Notes: generated by a model not told the origin, from the letters alone. 64,000 bases of DNA from Acinetobacter pullicarnis (GCF_006352475.1 NZ_VCMZ01000001.1:2480001-2544000); one strand, 5' to 3'. Shown: positions 19,512 to 30,929, counted from the first letter of the stretch. A program made the numbers and translations.

Positions 19512-20156
19512 ATGACAGACACCATTTTTCTAGAAAGCCCTGTTGGCAAAATGGAAATTTATGTCGACTACCCTCTGGGTGAATACACAGGTTTTGCCTT
19601 GGTTTGTCATCCGCACCCACTGGTCGGTGGCACACCACAACATAAAGTGCCCACCCTACTTGCGCAACTCTTGCTTGAACAAGGCTGTATCGTCTATCGA
19701 CCGAATTTCCGTGGCGTTGGTCAAACGGCTGGTGTACATGATGATGGCTTTGGTGAAACAGAAGATATGCTCAATCTGATTGAGCAACTCCAGCAACGCC
19801 ATAGAGGCTTGCCATTTTATGCCGCAGGTTTTAGCTTTGGTGCGCATGTCCTAGCAAATTGCCAAGCACGACTCAGCGCGGAACATAAACCCAGACAAAT
19901 GATTTTATGTGGCCTTCCCACTGCCGATGTTGCTGGCTTAAGATGTTATGACACTCCAGCGATTCAAGCTGATTTATTACTGATTCATGGCGAACTTGAT
20001 GACGTGACCTTACTGTCTGATCTGATGCTTTGGGCACGCCCACAACGCCATTTGATTACCGTGCTTCCGGGTGCCAATCATTATTTTACCGGCTACCTTA
20101 ATCAACTGCGTTTGGCTATTTCTCGGTTTTTAGTGGTGCGTACTGCCAAGTTATAG
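19512..20156 (+). CDS. Alpha/beta hydrolase (COG2945 type)
   Basis: 214-aa serine hydrolase. The oxyanion region is VCHPHPLVGG (about 31-40), the nucleophile Ser108 is in GFSFG, the acid is in the GELDD segment, and His is in GANHYF near the C-terminus. RPNFRGVGQTAG is the conserved strand-loop of this subgroup. No signal peptide. Function in this family is uncharacterised. The gene is divergent from yaaA with about 120 bp between the starts. Confidence 0.9.
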   Translation: MTDTIFLESPVGKMEIYVDYPLGEYTGFALVCHPHPLVGGTPQHKVPTLLAQLLLEQGCIVYRPNFRGVGQTAGVHDDGFGETEDMLNLIEQLQQRHRGLPFYAAGFSFGAHVLANCQARLSAEHKPRQMILCGLPTADVAGLRCYDTPAIQADLLLIHGELDDVTLLSDLMLWARPQRHLITVLPGANHYFTGYLNQLRLAISRFLVVRTAKL

Positions 20157-20208
20157 CTAAACTGAGGTGATTAATTTAAAATCCACCTCAATCCTTAGCT
20201 CTTATAAA

Positions 20209-21150
20209 TCAGGCCTGTGCTTCAGCCTGCGCAAAAATAAAATTAAATACAATATAAGCCGCTAACTTGGCGGTTTTATTGTCGATATCGTATGTTGGAT
20301 TGCATTCGGCCAAATCGAGCAGACGGATTTTGCCACTACGTTGTAAATGCTGAAAAATCGCCTCAAAGGTGGTTAGATCAACCCCTTTCACGGCGGGTGC
20401 GCTTACCCCAGGTGCCAATGCAGAAGTGAATACATCTAAGTCAATGGTGACATAGAGATCGTCTATTTTTGCCATAAATTGGTCAATACGATCCAGCACG
20501 GCAGGCAGGTTGGCCATAGTGACTTCATGGTCATACAGATAATCACAGGCTAAGGCATCGGCAGTATCAAATAGCACTTTGGTATTCGAGTGTTTCCCTA
20601 CCCCAAGACACATATAATTAAATGTTTTGCCGTGCTGCTGCATTACCTCTGCCGCTTGTAGAAACGGGGTGCCTGAACTTGGACGCGGTGCTTGGCGCAA
20701 ATCAAAATGCGCATCAAAGTTGATAATGCCCAAGCGACGTTCTGGGTGCTGCGCATGCAAATATTTGAATAAGCCACTAAAACTGGCAAAGCCAACTTCA
20801 TGCCCACCACCAAGCACAATTGGCATCATCTTTCTTTGCAGACTCAGATCAATCATCTCTGCCAATTCAAATTGCGCTTGCTCCAGTTGATCATCAATAC
20901 AAATTACATTGCCCAGATCGATCATTTCAACCGGTTGATGTACGGGTAAATTTGCCAATTGTGCCCGAATTGCATCAGGCCCTGCGGCCGCACCAATACG
21001 ACCCAAATTACGTTTTACCCCGGCATCCGAGCAAAAGCCCATCAGTGCATACGTCGCTTGGCGTGATTGATTGATTATATTGTGAATGCGTAGGTGCGCC
21101 TCACCTTCACCATCGTTACGGCCTTGCCATTGAAAAGCTTGATTGGGCAT
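20209..21150 (-). CDS. hutG: Formimidoylglutamase
   Basis: Last step of the histidine pathway: N-formimino-glutamate gives glutamate and formamide. 313 aa of the arginase/ureohydrolase fold. Manganese ligands are visible in GGGHEVG, FDAHFDLR and DLDVF, all intact. The ATG at 21150 has an AGGAT ribosome site and replaces an upstream in-frame start that would add an unsupported tail. It is the most distal gene of the minus-strand hut cluster, 77 bp after hutI. The presence of HutG rather than HutF implies the one-step route to glutamate. Confidence 0.95.
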   Translation of the reverse strand: MPNQAFQWQGRNDGEGEAHLRIHNIINQSRQATYALMGFCSDAGVKRNLGRIGAAAGPDAIRAQLANLPVHQPVEMIDLGNVICIDDQLEQAQFELAEMIDLSLQRKMMPIVLGGGHEVGFASFSGLFKYLHAQHPERRLGIINFDAHFDLRQAPRPSSGTPFLQAAEVMQQHGKTFNYMCLGVGKHSNTKVLFDTADALACDYLYDHEVTMANLPAVLDRIDQFMAKIDDLYVTIDLDVFTSALAPGVSAPAVKGVDLTTFEAIFQHLQRSGKIRLLDLAECNPTYDIDNKTAKLAAYIVFNFIFAQAEAQA

Positions 21151-21227
21151 AAAGATTATCCTATGAGATGTGATGCCAGCACGACAGTATTGCGTCACAA
21201 CACGGTCATAGCAGATCAGCTTTTAAA

Positions 21228-22433
21228 TTAAAATGTCAGTTCTTGTGCATGGTGAATGACGCGTTTATTTAAATCACCGCCTAGCCAATACATAATTTCA
21301 GCAGGATGTTCAATATCCCATGCCACGAAATCAGCGACTTTACCCACAGCCAAACTACCATGGCTGTCTGCAAGCCCCAAGGCCTGTGCTGCATGTAGGG
21401 TCGCGCCTGCCAAAGCCTGTTCTGGGGTTAAGCCAAAAAGCGTACAGCCCATATTCAGCATTAATCGCAGTGATAGCACTGGCGATGTCCCTGGATTTAA
21501 ATCGGTTGATAATGCAATGGGTACACCATGTTTAAGCAAGCTTTGAATCGGAGGATATTGGGTTTCTTTTAACATAAAGAAAGCACCCGGCAATATCACC
21601 GCAACAGTATTTGAAGCCGCCATCGCCAACACATCATCCTCGCTCATAAACTCTAAATGATCGGCAGATAAGGCATGATAATGTGCTGCTAAACTTGACC
21701 CGCCCAGTGCAGACAATTGTTCTGCATGCAGTTTAATCGGTAGGCCTAAGCGTTTCGCGGTTTGAAAAACACGCTCAACCTGTGCTGGACTAAATGCAAG
21801 ATATTCGCAGAATGCATCAACAGCATCGATTAGCTGTTCGGCATGCAAGCTCGGCAACATGATGTCGCAGACATGATCGATGTATTCATCTGCGCGATCT
21901 TGATATTCAGGGGGTAAAGCGTGAGCTGCCAAACACGTGCTTTTTACGGTAAGCGGAAGTTGCGCTGCAATTTCACGAATCACCCTTAACATTTTACGTT
22001 CATTGGCTAAATCAAGGCCATAACCCGATTTAATCTCAATACAGGTCACGCCTTCACGGCGTAGATGTTCAATTCGCTTGAGTGCCAATGCCAAAAGCTC
22101 AGCTTCGCTTGCTGCACGAGTAGCTTTAACAGTACTGACAATACCCCCGCCCTGCGCTGCAATTTCTGCATAGCTGACACCATTTAAGCGCTGTTCAAAC
22201 TCGCGGCTGCGATTCCCCCCAAAAACACTATGGGTATGACAGTCGATTAGGCCAGGTGTTACCCAAGCCCCCTGCAAATCAATAGATTCGATGCTGCTGT
22301 CCACAGCACATTCTGCTTCAGGCCCAATCCACTCAATTAAATGAGCATTGCTTATGATGGCGCCATTTTCAATTATCGAATATTGGCCATTTTGCATGGT
22401 CGCGATATGGCAATTGTACCAACGCTTTTTCAT
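21228..22433 (-). CDS. hutI: Imidazolonepropionase
   Basis: Third histidine-degradation enzyme: opens 4-imidazolone-5-propionate to formiminoglutamate. 401 aa of the amidohydrolase superfamily. The metal motif HTHSVFGG is near residue 75, a further His is in IKLHAEQLS, and Asp in STDLNPGT. The start is set at 22433 (MKKRW) because AAGGAG lies 6 nt before it; the ATG at 22439 would touch that site. Between hutT and hutG in the operon. Confidence 0.96.
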   Translation of the reverse strand: MKKRWYNCHIATMQNGQYSIIENGAIISNAHLIEWIGPEAECAVDSSIESIDLQGAWVTPGLIDCHTHSVFGGNRSREFEQRLNGVSYAEIAAQGGGIVSTVKATRAASEAELLALALKRIEHLRREGVTCIEIKSGYGLDLANERKMLRVIREIAAQLPLTVKSTCLAAHALPPEYQDRADEYIDHVCDIMLPSLHAEQLIDAVDAFCEYLAFSPAQVERVFQTAKRLGLPIKLHAEQLSALGGSSLAAHYHALSADHLEFMSEDDVLAMAASNTVAVILPGAFFMLKETQYPPIQSLLKHGVPIALSTDLNPGTSPVLSLRLMLNMGCTLFGLTPEQALAGATLHAAQALGLADSHGSLAVGKVADFVAWDIEHPAEIMYWLGGDLNKRVIHHAQELTF

Positions 22434-22538
22434 TCGCATCTCCTTGTACTGCCTTATGCATACAACATACGGCCGCTTAAAACAGGTATAAATGATAAAA
22501 ATTAAGCTCCGCACTGGGAGCTTAATTGGTTTTAAAGC

Positions 22539-24005
22539 TTAGCTTTTGACTTCTACGTTATCTGCGACATCAAGCTTGACTGAGGCTTTTACTGATGCAG
22601 GAACTTCTACATTTTCACTCGATTGATCGTCATCAGCATCGTTTTGCTGCTTCGGCTCAACCCAAATCTTATAAGCAATAGTCAATATGACTAGCCATAC
22701 AATGCCGACATAAATCGCAGGACGTGATGCTGGGAAGTACGCCATCATCGCCAAAATGAATACCATAAAGGCAATTGTAATTGCGGGTGCATACGGCCAA
22801 CCAATAATTGGAAAACCCAGTTCTTTTACTTCTTGCGGAGACATCTGACGACGCATTGCCACCTGCGCAAGTAAGATCATTAACCAGACCCAAACTGTCG
22901 CAAAAGTTGCAATCGATGCAATGATCAGGAATACATCTTTAGGAATCAAATAATTCAACAGTACACCAACCATCAATACTGCAACCATCATGACCACAGT
23001 CATCCACGGCACACCATTTCTGGTCAACTTTTGGAACACTTTCGGTGCCTGACCACGGGTCGACATCCCAAATAACATCCGTCCTGCACCGAATACATCA
23101 CTGTTAATCGCAGATACCGCAGCGGTAATCACCACAATGTTCAAAATATTGGCAGCTGATGAAATACCTAGATTTTCAAAAATCTGTACAAATGGACTGC
23201 CTTGGGTACCAATTTGGTTCCATGGGAAAATCGACATTAAGACAAAGATGGTTAACACATAAAATAATAAGATACGTACCGGTACTGCATTAATCGCTTT
23301 AGGAATTGATTTTTTCGGCTCTGCAGATTCACCTGCAGTGATCCCAATAATTTCAATACCACCAAAAGCAAACACCACAACGGTTAATGATGCAATCAAG
23401 CCACCAATCCCATTTGGCATAAAGCCGCCATGTTCCCAAAGGTTGGCAATACCTGGAACAAAGTCCTGATGTCCACCATTAAAACCATAGAACATTAAAC
23501 CAAAGCCACCCACAATCATCGCGACAATAGCTGTCACTTTAATAATCGATAACCAAAATTCGAGTTCGCCAAAGACCTTAACGTGAATCAAGTTAATCGC
23601 GCCTAAGAACATGATTAATGACATGATCCAAATCCAGCGTGGCACATCCGGATACCATAGCCCCATGTACAAACCAAATGCAGTCACATCAGCAAGTGCC
23701 ACAATGATCATTTCAAACACATAAGTCCAGCCGGTGGTAAACCCCGCCAGAGGGCCAATATACTGTGATGCGTAATGGCTGAAAGACCCAGAAACTGGGT
23801 TACGAACAGCCATCTCCCCCAAAGCTCGCATCACAATATAAATCGCGATACCGGCAAAAAGATAAGCCAGTATGACTGAAGGTCCAGCAAGTTGTATGGC
23901 TGCAGCAGATCCATAGAACAATCCTGTTCCAATCGCTGAGCCTAATGCTAAGAACCGTATATGACGGGTATTTAACCCGCGCGATAATGTGGAGTTTTCT
24001 GACAT
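22539..24005 (-). CDS. hutT: Amino acid permease, probable histidine transporter
   Basis: 488-aa APC-superfamily permease with twelve predicted membrane helices. The start [13 protein letters not shown] is the substrate-binding unwound helix of this family, and [13 protein letters not shown] is helix 2. It closely resembles proline-specific ProY and HutT permeases. The ATG at 24005 has GGAG 8 nt upstream. Its place between hutH and hutI strongly suggests histidine uptake, possibly urocanate; specificity is inferred from context. The C-terminal tail (from about 455) is acidic and Val-rich. Confidence 0.9.
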   Translation of the reverse strand: MSENSTLSRGLNTRHIRFLALGSAIGTGLFYGSAAAIQLAGPSVILAYLFAGIAIYIVMRALGEMAVRNPVSGSFSHYASQYIGPLAGFTTGWTYVFEMIIVALADVTAFGLYMGLWYPDVPRWIWIMSLIMFLGAINLIHVKVFGELEFWLSIIKVTAIVAMIVGGFGLMFYGFNGGHQDFVPGIANLWEHGGFMPNGIGGLIASLTVVVFAFGGIEIIGITAGESAEPKKSIPKAINAVPVRILLFYVLTIFVLMSIFPWNQIGTQGSPFVQIFENLGISSAANILNIVVITAAVSAINSDVFGAGRMLFGMSTRGQAPKVFQKLTRNGVPWMTVVMMVAVLMVGVLLNYLIPKDVFLIIASIATFATVWVWLMILLAQVAMRRQMSPQEVKELGFPIIGWPYAPAITIAFMVFILAMMAYFPASRPAIYVGIVWLVILTIAYKIWVEPKQQNDADDDQSSENVEVPASVKASVKLDVADNVEVKS

Positions 24006-24077
24006 TATAATTCTCCATTCCCTGAAGTTATTTAATAAGGCGGCCATTCTACGTGGCCGCTAACATCTCAGTGACGT

Positions 24078-25619
24078 TTAGTTGGATTTTGCGCTAGGCA
24101 ATATATCTGCAAGCACGAGTTCACTCAAGCAACGACTGTTCAATAAATTACTGGCCTGTTCAATATCCGGTGCAAAGAAACGGTCTTCACTATAGTAAGG
24201 CACTTGATCACGAAGGATTTTTCGTGCCTGCTCCAGTTTCGGTGAGCTTTTTAAGCCTTCACGGAAATCTAAGCCCTGACATGCACCAAGCCATTCAACA
24301 GCAAGCACACCACGAACATTGTCTGCCATTGGCCACAAACGTTTGCCCGCATTCGGAGCCATAGACACATGGTCTTCTTGGTTGGCAGATGTCGGTAGAC
24401 TGTCAACACTGTGTGGATGCGCCAAAGCTTTATTGTCACTCGCCAATGCAGCTGCAGTCACTTGTGCAATCATAAAGCCAGAGTTCACCCCACCATTGGC
24501 AACCAAGAAGGGTGGCAATTGTGACATGTGACGGTCCATCATCATTGAAATACGACGTTCCGAAAGTGATCCAATTTCCGCAATCGCCAAGGCCAGATTA
24601 TCCGCTGCCATCGCCACAGGCTCAGCATGGAAGTTACCGCCTGAAATCACATCACCTTCCGCAGCAAAAACCAATGGATTATCAGAAACGGCATTTGATT
24701 CAATTTCGAGGACTTCAGCAGCTTGACGAATTTGGGTCAAACACGCACCCATCACTTGCGGTTGGCAACGCAATGAGTACGGGTCTTGCACTTTGCTACA
24801 GTCTTGATGTGAGTCAGCAACTTCACTGTGCTCAGTCAACAAATCACGGTAAATTGCAGCACTGTCAATTTGACCTTTTTGACCACGGACTGCATGTACA
24901 CGAGCATCAAATGGTGCACGTGAACCCAACATCGCTTCAACACTTAAACTGCCGCAAACACTGGCTGCAGCAAATAAGTCTTCGGCTTCAAACAAACCAC
25001 GTAATGCATAAGCAGTTGAAACTTGAGTACCATTTAACAGTGCTAAGCCTTCTTTTGCAGCCAATGAAATTGGTTCTAAGCCTGCAATTTTTAACGCTTC
25101 AACAGCGGGTAACCATTTGCCGTTATGACGCGCTTGGCTTTCGCCCAATAATATAAGCGACATGTGTGCCAACGGTGCTAAGTCACCTGATGCGCCCACT
25201 GAGCCTTTTAATGGAATATGTGGATAAACTTCTGCGTTTATAAGCGCGATTAACGCTTCGATGACTTTGACACGGATACCAGAGAAGCCACGTGCCAAAC
25301 TGTTGACTTTAAGCAACATAATCAGACGAACCATGGCATCATCCAAAGGCTCACCCACGCCCGCAGCATGTGATAAAACCAATGAACGTTGTAGTTGTTC
25401 TAAATCTTCTGCTGCAATTTTGGTTGAAGCCAACAAACCAAAACCGGTATTAATACCATAAGCGGTACGACCTTCAGCCACGATACTATTGACACAGTTC
25501 ACACTGGCTTCAATGGCTGGAATCGCTTGCGGATCAAGCTGAATTTGAATGGGATTAAAATACGCTTGACGTAACTCTGCCAAACTTAACTGTCCTGGTT
25601 TTAATATTTTTTGCATCAT
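24078..25619 (-). CDS. hutH: Histidine ammonia-lyase
   Basis: First step: non-oxidative deamination of histidine to trans-urocanate. 513 aa. The Ala-Ser-Gly triad that cyclises to the MIO cofactor is at about 143-145 in [12 protein letters not shown]. The active-site Tyr is in YGINTGFG (54-61) and Asn in LNGTQ. Two adjacent ATGs start the frame; the second (25616) has slightly better spacing to AGGA. Complete and of normal length. Confidence 0.98.
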   Translation of the reverse strand: MMQKILKPGQLSLAELRQAYFNPIQIQLDPQAIPAIEASVNCVNSIVAEGRTAYGINTGFGLLASTKIAAEDLEQLQRSLVLSHAAGVGEPLDDAMVRLIMLLKVNSLARGFSGIRVKVIEALIALINAEVYPHIPLKGSVGASGDLAPLAHMSLILLGESQARHNGKWLPAVEALKIAGLEPISLAAKEGLALLNGTQVSTAYALRGLFEAEDLFAAASVCGSLSVEAMLGSRAPFDARVHAVRGQKGQIDSAAIYRDLLTEHSEVADSHQDCSKVQDPYSLRCQPQVMGACLTQIRQAAEVLEIESNAVSDNPLVFAAEGDVISGGNFHAEPVAMAADNLALAIAEIGSLSERRISMMMDRHMSQLPPFLVANGGVNSGFMIAQVTAAALASDNKALAHPHSVDSLPTSANQEDHVSMAPNAGKRLWPMADNVRGVLAVEWLGACQGLDFREGLKSSPKLEQARKILRDQVPYYSEDRFFAPDIEQASNLLNSRCLSELVLADILPSAKSN

Positions 25620-25756
25620 GTCATCCTAAACTACAAATCTTTGTTGTACTTCAATGCCTTAAAAGCGATTGAATCAGGTCGAATAAGCCACCTGCGAGAT
25701 CTTAAAACGATCCATTTACGCAGATGACTCATTTTCAAACGTCACCAGAACAGCGC

Positions 25757-27433
25757 TTAGCCTGTAATCATTGGTAAATGAAGACCTTGCTCTTTGGCAC
25801 ATTCAATTGCGATGTCATAGCCCGCATCAGCATGGCGCATCACGCCCGTTGCTGGGTCATTGGTTAAAACTCGTGCAATACGTGCGGCGGCCTCATCGGT
25901 ACCATCACATACGATCACCACACCAGAATGTTGAGAGAAGCCCATTCCTACACCACCGCCGTGATGGAGCGACACCCAAGTTGCCCCACCTGCTGTATTG
26001 AGCAAGGCATTCAATAATGGCCAATCCGATACCGCATCTGAGCCATCTTGCATCGCTTCAGTTTCACGGTTTGGACTAGACACAGAACCTGAGTCTAAAT
26101 GGTCGCGACCAATCACGATTGGTGCAGATAACTCACCGCTGCGAACCATTTCATTAAACGCCAAACCGAGTTTAGCGCGTAGACCTAAGCCCACCCAACA
26201 GATACGTGCAGGTAAACCTTGGAAGCTAATACGCTCACGCGCCATATCTAACCAATGATGTAAGTGTTCATCATCTGGAATCAGCTCTTTAACTTTTGCA
26301 TCTGTTTTATAAATATCTTCTGGATCGCCAGACAAGGCCACCCAACGGAATGGACCAATCCCACGACAGAACAATGGACGAATATATGCTGGTACAAATC
26401 CTGGGAAATCAAAGGCATTTTCCACGCCTTCTTCTTGTGCCATTTGACGGATGTTATTACCGTAGTCAAATGTTGCAATTCCTTGTGCTTGGAAATCGAG
26501 CATGGCTTGTACATGTTGCGCCATCGACTGTTTTGCAGCTTTGGTCACGACTTGTGGTTCAGTTTTCGCACGGTCTTTATATTCTTCCCAAGTCCAACCA
26601 ATTGGCAAATAACCATTGAGTGGATCATGCGCACTGGTTTGATCCGTCACCATATCTGGACGAACACCACGGCGTACCAATTCTGGTAAAATTTCCGCTG
26701 CGTTGCCATGCAGTGCAATCGAAATCGCTTTGCCTTCTGCTGTATATTTTGCAATACGCGCTAAAGCATCATCTAAATCTGCCGCTTGCTCATCGACATA
26801 ACGGGTACGTAGGCGGAAATCGATACTGGCTTGTTGGCATTCAATGTTGAGTGAACATGCGCCAGCTAAAGTTGCAGCCAATGGTTGCGCGCCGCCCATA
26901 CCACCTAAACCTGCGGTTAAGACCCAACGACCGGTCAAGTCACCGTTAAAGTGCTGACGGCCTGCTTCAACAAAAGTTTCATACGTGCCTTGTACAATGC
27001 CTTGGCTACCAATGTAAATCCAAGAACCTGCTGTCATTTGGCCATACATCGCCAAATCTTTAGCATCAAGTTCATTAAAATGTTCCCAATTTGCCCAATG
27101 TGGCACTAAATTTGAGTTTGCAATTAACACACGTGGCGCATTCGAATGCGTTTTAAAAACACCCACTGGCTTACCTGATTGAACCAATAAGGTTTCGTCA
27201 TCTTCAAGCGTTGTTAGCGTTTCAACAATTTTGTCATAACATTCCCAATTTCGTGCAGCACGACCAATACCACCATAAACCACAAGCTCTTTTGGATTTT
27301 CAGCAACGTCAGGATCCAAGTTGTTCATCAGCATACGTAAAGGCGCTTCAGTCAACCAACTTTTTGCAGTGAGTTTATTGCCACGAGGTGCTCTGATTTC
27401 AACGTCTCTAAATTTTGTAATTTGTGCGGTCAC
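25757..27433 (-). CDS. hutU: Urocanate hydratase
   Basis: Second step: urocanate to 4-imidazolone-5-propionate, using tightly bound NAD+ as electrophile. 558 aa. NAD contacts are in [10 protein letters not shown]. The catalytic Cys region [10 protein letters not shown] and the signature [11 protein letters not shown] are intact. It is the promoter-proximal gene of the cluster, with the HutC-type palindrome about 75 bp upstream and AAGGAG just before the start. 137 bp separate it from hutH. Confidence 0.98.
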   Translation of the reverse strand: MTAQITKFRDVEIRAPRGNKLTAKSWLTEAPLRMLMNNLDPDVAENPKELVVYGGIGRAARNWECYDKIVETLTTLEDDETLLVQSGKPVGVFKTHSNAPRVLIANSNLVPHWANWEHFNELDAKDLAMYGQMTAGSWIYIGSQGIVQGTYETFVEAGRQHFNGDLTGRWVLTAGLGGMGGAQPLAATLAGACSLNIECQQASIDFRLRTRYVDEQAADLDDALARIAKYTAEGKAISIALHGNAAEILPELVRRGVRPDMVTDQTSAHDPLNGYLPIGWTWEEYKDRAKTEPQVVTKAAKQSMAQHVQAMLDFQAQGIATFDYGNNIRQMAQEEGVENAFDFPGFVPAYIRPLFCRGIGPFRWVALSGDPEDIYKTDAKVKELIPDDEHLHHWLDMARERISFQGLPARICWVGLGLRAKLGLAFNEMVRSGELSAPIVIGRDHLDSGSVSSPNRETEAMQDGSDAVSDWPLLNALLNTAGGATWVSLHHGGGVGMGFSQHSGVVIVCDGTDEAAARIARVLTNDPATGVMRHADAGYDIAIECAKEQGLHLPMITG

Positions 27434-27503
27434 TGTAGAACTCCTTGTGCTACATAAAATTTGATCAAGTCTTTTTTACAAGCTTCGTTTAAAGATGTAT
27501 TAA

Positions 27504-27517
27504 CTTGTATATACAGG
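27504..27517. promoter_or_regulatory. Putative HutC operator upstream of hutU
   Basis: CTTGTATATACAGG, a near palindrome matching 12 of 14 positions of the site upstream of hutC. It lies 70 bp before the hutU start, where repressor binding would block the catabolic operon. GntR/HutC-type regulators bind TGTA-N2-TACA-like palindromes. The rest of the 433-bp gap to the ParB-like gene is AT-rich with no gene visible. Confidence 0.7.
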
Positions 27518-27866
27518 TAAACACTAACAGAGATTTTGTAACTTGAAAAGAACTCTTGATGAATTTTTTTTATTTTTAAAATAAGTTTTTGATTTTTAAA
27601 ATATTAAAAATACACTTGCATACAAAAGCATATGCAAAAAAACATAGGTTTCATGGAAAAAATAAGCCATCTGATCAAAATATGCTGTTTTCTATCAAGT
27701 AATACGCAAATATTTTATCGTCATTATTGTTTAATACCTGACAAAACAATCGTTTTTAAATGTTTGAATAGCATTAAAATTAAGCAAATGTAATTTAAGC
27801 GCTGTCACATGAATGACATCTCAGGCAGTGAAAATAGGCTAGTTTATTAGGGACCTAGTCAAAATC

Positions 27867-29117
27867 ATGAAAATAAAAAGTTATCGCATGGGAAGCATTG
27901 CTTTAGCACTCAGTTGTATGATCGGGCTAACCGCCTGCAATGATTCAAATGATCAAAATGTTGTTTCTCCTCCAACCGATTCACGAGATCAACGTTTTTT
28001 AACTGCCAAAGTAAATGATGTCATTCAAGTCAATATTGAAGACTTAAAACCTACGCAAGGGGCAATTGGCTATGATCAAATTTATTATAAACTCGGTCGT
28101 TGGCAGGGGGATGTCAACCGCCCAACATGGCAAGCTAGCCCTGAAAATCAATTGGTCTATCTCAACAAAACCATTGGTAAAAAATTTAGTGATTATTGCG
28201 AAGCAATTGGCGCAAAAAGCCGTGACGATTTCAAGACAATTGAAGCCTTGCAAAAAGCCAATCTAAAACAACTCGATAGCTTCGGTTGTACAGAACAACC
28301 TGGGACTGAAGTTGCCGACTTAAAAACAGTGGTGGTGGGCTATGACGGCCGACTCTATCTGACCGATGGACATCACACCATGTCGCAACTACAAGAACTC
28401 CCTGATGGTGGTACAAAGCTCAAAGTTTGGGTAAAAGTTGTTGCCAATGAAAGTAACCTCAAAACAGCAGATGAGTTTTGGGCGAAAATGCAGCATACAG
28501 GGCGTACTTGGTTAAGAAATGGCAAAAATGAAAGCATTACCTATCAACAATTGCCAAAGAACTTAGGTTTATTATCCACGTCGAATCCAAATGGCATGCA
28601 AAACAATCCATACCGTTCACTGGTCTATTTCACCCGTGATATCGGCTATGAAAAAGTCGCTAATGCAACTGATTTTACTGAGTTCTTGTGGGAAGATTGG
28701 TTCCAGAAACAAAGCACACAAGGTCTAGTTCAACCCTTGAGCTTTTATCACTTGGATGCAAAAGCCTATGGTGCGGCAGATGTACTGGCAAGCAGTGCCA
28801 TCAAATCAGATCTCACGGTTTCTGGCAGTGCAACTGGATATCAAGCCGCTGTTGCCAACTATTCGATTTTAATGGGATCTACCCAGCCAACGGATTTAAT
28901 TTATAAAGATCTCACTGCTGCAGATCTTGGTGCACTGCGCCTAGAAAAGAATGCAGCCAAAGGTTCGGTTACCGCAAACGCGATTAGTAACCTTGATGAG
29001 TTAAACCGTGATGAAATCAAAAAAGATAAGTCCCCGAGAACAGGTGGTAGTGTCTGGTACGCTGTAAATTATAATCAATGTGGTAAACCACAAACAGGCA
29101 CTTGTTGGGGTTGGTAG
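27867..29117 (+). CDS. Lipoprotein with ParB-like nuclease fold domain (ParBc_2 type)
   Basis: 416 aa. A lipoprotein signal peptide with lipobox LTAC (Cys24) is followed by an Asn/Asp-rich linker. The segment about 45-195 contains VVVGYDGRLYLTDGHHT; the DGHH motif (167-170) is the hallmark of the ParB/Srx-fold ParBc_2 family. The C-terminal half is unrecognised and ends with Cys residues (NQCGKPQTGTCWGW) that may form a disulfide. Export of a ParB-fold protein is odd because the fold is usually cytoplasmic and binds DNA or nucleotides. It is monocistronic, with AGGGACC before the ATG, and is placed between hutU and hutC with no obvious link to histidine. Confidence 0.75.
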   Translation: MKIKSYRMGSIALALSCMIGLTACNDSNDQNVVSPPTDSRDQRFLTAKVNDVIQVNIEDLKPTQGAIGYDQIYYKLGRWQGDVNRPTWQASPENQLVYLNKTIGKKFSDYCEAIGAKSRDDFKTIEALQKANLKQLDSFGCTEQPGTEVADLKTVVVGYDGRLYLTDGHHTMSQLQELPDGGTKLKVWVKVVANESNLKTADEFWAKMQHTGRTWLRNGKNESITYQQLPKNLGLLSTSNPNGMQNNPYRSLVYFTRDIGYEKVANATDFTEFLWEDWFQKQSTQGLVQPLSFYHLDAKAYGAADVLASSAIKSDLTVSGSATGYQAAVANYSILMGSTQPTDLIYKDLTAADLGALRLEKNAAKGSVTANAISNLDELNRDEIKKDKSPRTGGSVWYAVNYNQCGKPQTGTCWGW

Positions 29118-29140
29118 TTCTAGTAAGGCTTTAACACTTT

Positions 29141-29170
29141 AAAAAAGGAACCGGCTTAGGTTCCTTTTTT
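29141..29170 (+). terminator. Terminator after the ParB-like lipoprotein gene
   Basis: AAAAAAGGAACC and GGTTCCTTTTTT form a perfect 12-bp stem with loop GGCTTA, ending in a T run. Confidence 0.88.
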
Positions 29171-29816
29171 AATTATAGATATTCATGTCTAAACACTCAC
29201 ATACTTACGGCATGCTTCCTCTACTATTTACTCTCCCGCAGGTTGTTGTAAATATTTTGGGACCACATATTTTGGCCATTAAATTTTAATATATGACTCA
29301 GCTTTTTGGGCTTAGTTGCAACATTGACACAATCACCTTGATCGAGTGCAGATATTTCCTAAGCCACTATAATATTGACTTTTAGGTCTACCATGCCATG
29401 CGGCTGCGTTAGAAAAACCATGAAGGATCTTTATAACAACTAATCCGTTATTCTGTTTTTTGATCTGCTGTCAGTAAATAGATCGCATAATCCTACATCA
29501 TCTAATTCGCGTCATAAGCTTTTATAATGCGTTGATAGATTATTACCACCCAATCGACTTGATTCAGTAAAACCAGACAACCCGCAATGAGATCTCTGAT
29601 CTAAATTCAACTAAGCCTGCTGTAGCAACGAACCTATAAATGCCGGCTCCTCGCAGCTATTGGCGTATGCATAATGGATATTGGCAAAGAAGCATACGTT
29701 ACAGAAAAGCTTTACCCCTAATCGCATACGCGGCCCTCATTATCAGTTTCAATCCGTGATATTCCCCAATCAATCACGTTATTGTGCATTTTAAAATGAA
29801 AATTTAAGCTCGGCGA
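29171..29816. other. Non-coding, probably decayed DNA between lipoprotein and hutC
   Basis: About 650 bp with no open frame of useful length on either strand. On the minus strand, short protein-like stretches can be read only by switching frames across stops between about 29310 and 29690, ending near 29310. I cannot identify a parent gene, and the stop density is what random sequence would give. No tRNA, repeat or clear insertion sequence was found. It may be the relic of a gene once present beside hutC. Confidence 0.35.
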
Positions 29817-30569
29817 TTAAGGAATAAATTTACCTTCCAGATGATAGCGACTTCCCGGATAGGTCAAACGTGCACTGGAAATTAAGTTTTTATCTGACCA
29901 AGTCCGACGTCGAATCAGCAAGCACGGTTCGGTTTTACTCATTTTCAACCATTTGGCTTCTTGCACTGTGGCCAACACGGCTTCAACGATATGCTCCCCC
30001 TCACTAATAGGGGCATGCGCCATTAAATAGGCATGTGGGGTGATTGAGAGAAAGTCTTGTTGTAAATATGCTGGAATTAAAGCTGCATTCACCAAGCGGT
30101 CTTCGAGTTGTACTGGGATATTATTTTCATAATGCACAATAATCGAATGAAATAAGTCCGTCCCTTCACGACACCCCATTACCAAACTTTGTGCTGCATC
30201 TGCCTGAATTTGCTCTAACTTCAGCACTTCTGCGCGATGCAGATGATGCCGCGCCATAATCTCATCGGCAATATTACTAATCTGAAATAAAGCGGTATGT
30301 CCTTGACCTTCAGCCACAAAAGAACCCACCCCCTGTATACGCACCAACAAACCTTCTTGAGTGAGCTCTCTTAATGCACGGTTAATCGTCATCCGACTAC
30401 AACCCAATTGTTTTACAAATTCACTTTCGGAAGGAATTTTCTCATTGACCTTCCAGCTTCCCTCATAAATTTTTGTTTGAATAATTTTTTTAATACGTTG
30501 ATAAATCGGCAATGGTTCATCTTGATCCATCGAAAAGTCAAAATTTTCAGGGTTCAGTTTAATCGACAT
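29817..30569 (-). CDS. hutC: Histidine utilization repressor HutC
   Basis: 250-aa GntR-family regulator. The winged helix-turn-helix domain is at about 20-88 (IYQRIKKIIQ..., SRMTINRALRELTQEG, GVGSFVAE). The UTRA ligand domain is at about 100-245 and is expected to bind urocanate as inducer. It is separated from hutU by about 2.4 kb containing the ParB-like gene. A perfect palindrome resembling the hutU site lies about 50 bp upstream of its start, suggesting autoregulation. Confidence 0.94.
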   Translation of the reverse strand: MSIKLNPENFDFSMDQDEPLPIYQRIKKIIQTKIYEGSWKVNEKIPSESEFVKQLGCSRMTINRALRELTQEGLLVRIQGVGSFVAEGQGHTALFQISNIADEIMARHHLHRAEVLKLEQIQADAAQSLVMGCREGTDLFHSIIVHYENNIPVQLEDRLVNAALIPAYLQQDFLSITPHAYLMAHAPISEGEHIVEAVLATVQEAKWLKMSKTEPCLLIRRRTWSDKNLISSARLTYPGSRYHLEGKFIP

Positions 30570-30614
30570 AATTATATTCTATAGAGAGCGAGTAGCGTGT
30601 TCAGAGGATTTCAG

Positions 30615-30628
30615 CTTGTATAGACAAG
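30615..30628. promoter_or_regulatory. Putative HutC operator upstream of hutC
   Basis: CTTGTATAGACAAG, a 14-bp palindrome with only the central pair unmatched, 46 bp upstream of the hutC start. A GTATACA and a TTGTATATA half-like site follow within 40 bp. Same core as the site before hutU. The remaining gap to 30929 is AT-rich without a gene. Confidence 0.7.
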
Positions 30629-30929
30629 AGTATACATAGTTTTAACCGATAACTTTTCAATTGTATATAAAAAATCAAATAGAAGCTTAGACTACCTAGT
30701 AAAAGTCTCATGATGGATTAAGCCTTTGTGGTGCTTTTCAAGCAATGCCCAATCTATGTGATATATACAACAAAAAATAAAGCGTACTGCTCATTAAGCA
30801 TAAAGTACATACAGAATTGTCGGTTCAGTCATCTATTCAGTAATAGCTGACGCAATTAAACCAGCAAAAGCACTTGAAAACTTTTGAACATATTATATGT
30901 TGTTGTATTAATTCCTTAAAACTTGAACT

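Noticed and set aside
24512..25156. Long plus-strand open frame (214 codons) opposite hutH
   Set aside because: It is the antisense shadow of hutH, which has complete catalytic motifs; the translated sequence is low-complexity and has no ribosome site.
26264..26689. Plus-strand frame of 141 codons opposite hutU
   Set aside because: Trp- and Cys-rich composition typical of an antisense frame; hutU is unambiguous.
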